From Massilia sp. YIM B02443 (GTDB lineage Bacteria; Pseudomonadota; Gammaproteobacteria; Burkholderiales; Burkholderiaceae_D), in contig NZ_JASNRA010000001.1 in assembly GCF_030411955.1 (NCBI RefSeq), positions 124,001 through 188,000 of the forward strand: a stretch of DNA of 64,000 nt, given 5' to 3'. Of the stretch, positions 62,059 to 64,000 are shown in pieces. The notes beneath the pieces are model-generated. The model was given only the letters and a program-made list of their open reading frames with translations. It was not told the DNA's origin and searched no databases. Numbering within the stretch: position 1 is the stretch's first letter; the number at the start of each line of letters is the position of its first letter. A program made the position numbers and the translations under genes.

Positions 62059-64000
62059 ATGGCAGAATTTCCCAACCCTTCGTCGCTGAACGCGCGCGGC
62101 GGCGCGCCGGCCGATCGCGGCCCGGCAGAACTCAAGGTCGACCTGCGCCCGACGCTGTTCATCGGCGCCGGCGGCACCGGCATGGAAGTCATGCTGCGCA
62201 TCCGCCGCCGCATCCTGTCGGCGGTGTGGAACCGGCGCCATCCCACGCGCGTGGAATCGATCGCCGACTTCCCGGTGGCGCGCTTCCTGCACTTCGACCT
62301 CGACAACAACGCCATCATCGACGAAGGCAAGTCGCAGCGCACCGATCCCTGGTACGAACTGGTGCGCCTCACCGACGAGGAACGCCTGGTCGAGCCGCTC
62401 GACCTGCCGCAATACCACGAGTCCGACGACAGTCTGGCGCGCTTTCCGCTGATCGAAAGCTGGATGCCGCTGCGTCCCAAGAAACTGCGCTCGCTCGGCA
62501 TCGACCCGTCGAAAGGCGCGGGCCAGATCCGCGCGCTGGCGCGCCTGTACCTGTTCGACAAATATCCGAAGCTGCGCGGGCGCATCAAGGGCGCGCTGAA
62601 TTACCTGAGCAGCAACGCCGGCATCGAACGCAAGGAGAACTACCAGCGCCTCGGCCTGCAGGTCGACACCTCCAAATTCCGCATCGTCGTCATCGCGTCG
62701 GCCGCCGGCGGCACCGGTGCCGGCAGCGCGCTCGACCTGGGCTGGCTGGCCAAGGCGATCGCGCGGCAGGAAGTGTCCGACAGCCAGGTCGACCTGGTGC
62801 TGTTGATGCCGTCCGGCTTCGCCAAGGCCAACAAGGAGCGCACCGAAGCCAATGCCTACGCCACGCTGATGGAACTGGAAACGGCGATGCGCGACATGAA
62901 CGCCAACGTATCCTGGATGGACCCGGACAGCATCGCCGGCAAGGGCGCGCCGTTCGACGACGTGTATTTCGTCGACACCGCCAACCTGGCCAACAAGGCC
63001 ACGCTGGATGTGAAGGACGCCTACCAGATGGTGGCCGACAGCCTGTTCGAAGACTTCGCATCGGCCGATTTCGCCAACCGCAAGCGCTCGGTGGCGGTCA
63101 ACCAGCAGCAGCACAAGCTGGGACCCTACAACCCGCGTGTGCCCGAGGCGCGCTTCGGCGACATGCGGCTGTCGTACTCGAAAGTCTATTCCGCCTTCGG
63201 CCAGGCGGTGCTCGACACCCAGCAAAGCCTGCACCAGGACATCCGCGCCTACGAACTGGCGGCGCTGATGGTCAAGGAATTCTTCGGCCTGGCCGGCAGC
63301 GACGGCAACGGGGCCGGCCTCGCACGCCGCGCCGGCGACGCCGAACGCGACGCCTTCATGCGCGACCAGCTGGAGATGGGCGAGCGCCCCTTCGACGACT
63401 TCCCCGACCTGCGCAAGGGCGCGGCCGACGTCACGCCGTTCAACGAATACGCACTCACCGGCGCGCTGCTGCAGGACCGCGACGGCCGCTCGCTGCTGGA
63501 ACGGGTCGAGAGCCGGGTGCAGCTCGAGATGGACCGCATCATGGCCTCGTACGACATCAAGTTGTGGCGCGAGCGCGTGGCCGAGCTGCTGCCGCAACTC
63601 GAGCGCGACGCCATCCGCGAAGCCGGCGCCACTGCCGAGACCAGCGAAGACCGCATCCGCCGCCACACCGGCGAGCTGCTGGGCCGCCTGAAGGGCCGCG
63701 TGCGCGAGCGCCTGTACGCGCTGCTCGACGACCGCCGCCAGGGCGGTCTCGAATTCGTGCTGTCGCTGCTGGAGCAGGTCAAGGGACGGTTGCAACAGCG
63801 CGACCTGGCCAATGCGGAACGCAACGGCCGCCGCTACCGCGAGGTGCGCGACGTGCTGCGCACGCGCCAGGTCGAAGAATCGCTCGCCAACCTGGACCAG
63901 GCCGCCGGCCGCCTGTTCGGCAAGGAGCCGCAGGCGCGCGAAGTGATGGGCCACCTCAAGCGCGACCTGGCCGACTACCTGCGCTTCCACCTGCTGGCGG
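62059..64000 (+). CDS. Tubulin/FtsZ-like GTPase (partial, runs off the window)
   Basis: An open frame of 647 codons with no stop before the window end. Residues 33-45 read LFIGAGGTGMEVM, the first nucleotide-binding loop of the tubulin/FtsZ fold. Residues 215-223 read AAGGTGAGS, matching the tubulin signature GGGTG(T/S)G, and LHFDLDNN near residue 79 follows the second strand. Later parts (about 500-647) are charged, helical and probably coiled. The layout fits the tubulin-like (Tubulin_2) family, much larger than FtsZ. An AAGGAGG ribosome site lies 11 bases upstream. GTP binding is inferred from motifs; the C-terminus is outside the window. Confidence 0.85.
   Translation, partial: MAEFPNPSSLNARGGAPADRGPAELKVDLRPTLFIGAGGTGMEVMLRIRRRILSAVWNRRHPTRVESIADFPVARFLHFDLDNNAIIDEGKSQRTDPWYELVRLTDEERLVEPLDLPQYHESDDSLARFPLIESWMPLRPKKLRSLGIDPSKGAGQIRALARLYLFDKYPKLRGRIKGALNYLSSNAGIERKENYQRLGLQVDTSKFRIVVIASAAGGTGAGSALDLGWLAKAIARQEVSDSQVDLVLLMPSGFAKANKERTEANAYATLMELETAMRDMNANVSWMDPDSIAGKGAPFDDVYFVDTANLANKATLDVKDAYQMVADSLFEDFASADFANRKRSVAVNQQQHKLGPYNPRVPEARFGDMRLSYSKVYSAFGQAVLDTQQSLHQDIRAYELAALMVKEFFGLAGSDGNGAGLARRAGDAERDAFMRDQLEMGERPFDDFPDLRKGAADVTPFNEYALTGALLQDRDGRSLLERVESRVQLEMDRIMASYDIKLWRERVAELLPQLERDAIREAGATAETSEDRIRRHTGELLGRLKGRVRERLYALLDDRRQGGLEFVLSLLEQVKGRLQQRDLANAERNGRRYREVRDVLRTRQVEESLANLDQAAGRLFGKEPQAREVMGHLKRDLADYLRFHLLA

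Noticed and set aside
62005..63990. 661-codon minus-strand open frame
   Set aside because: Shadow of the tubulin-like gene: composition typical of antisense GC-rich DNA and no recognisable motif.
58580..64000. Anti-phage defence system
   Set aside because: VWA proteins occur in some conflict systems, but no nuclease, protease, MoxR or other effector is visible in the window; membrane remodelling is the more cautious reading.

Overview
The window looks like a chromosomal segment of a Massilia/Duganella-type betaproteobacterium (Oxalobacteraceae). The basis is the very high GC content, third-codon GC preference, and the conserved order yebC-purD-hemF-nadD-rsfS-rlmH. This is inference from gene content; no database was searched. 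I see no phage, integrase, insertion sequence or CRISPR array.

Layout. 1-5.2 kb: a minus-strand housekeeping run (rlmH, rsfS, nadD, hemF, purD, yebC). 5.3-12.7 kb: a DUF2182 membrane protein, then methylglyoxal synthase, a quinone oxidoreductase, a DUF4136 lipoprotein, aminopeptidase N and fructose-bisphosphatase. A tRNA-Thr(CGT) with a terminator follows. 13.0-17.0 kb: an AraC-type regulator divergent from a translationally coupled dehydrogenase/metallo-beta-lactamase-fold/DUF2306 operon.

17.0-31.2 kb: one minus-strand cluster for a type II secretion/MSHA-like pseudopilus machine. Read in transcription order it is histidine kinase, response regulator, HD-GYP phosphodiesterase, a GspE ATPase with an N-terminal STAS domain and a tandem MshEN-type motif, GspF, five (pseudo)pilins G-H-I-J-K, PilM/N/O/P-like proteins and a secretin. 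The K-like tip pilin carries a DNRLRE-like domain. Signalling genes are fused into the same overlapping run as the motor, which suggests a secretion or adhesion device gated by c-di-GMP and by a STAS switch.

31.5-50.4 kb: a DUF2325 gene behind a Fur box, a PhoD-like phosphatase and a cupin-8 protein that overlap at their 3' ends, a Ser/Gly-rich DUF883/LEA-like protein, a nitroreductase broken by one in-frame stop, and an LtaS-like sulfatase. Then comes a minus-strand envelope block (RND pump, PmrAB-like two-component system, EptA, PAP2 phosphatase), a small-RNA candidate, a palindromic repeat and a 2OG-Fe dioxygenase. 50.4-58.4 kb: a DUF6702 protein, two tandem secreted M1 peptidases, a GAF histidine kinase and an M29-like protein.

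58.6-64.0 kb: a plus-strand operon running off the window. It encodes a Zn-ribbon/propeller-like protein, an exported VWA-like membrane protein with an altered MIDAS, a small three-helix membrane protein and a large tubulin/FtsZ-like GTPase. This matches the idea of a VWA-plus-tubulin membrane-remodelling system.

The two most interesting systems are the STAS-ATPase secretion cluster and the tubulin-like operon.
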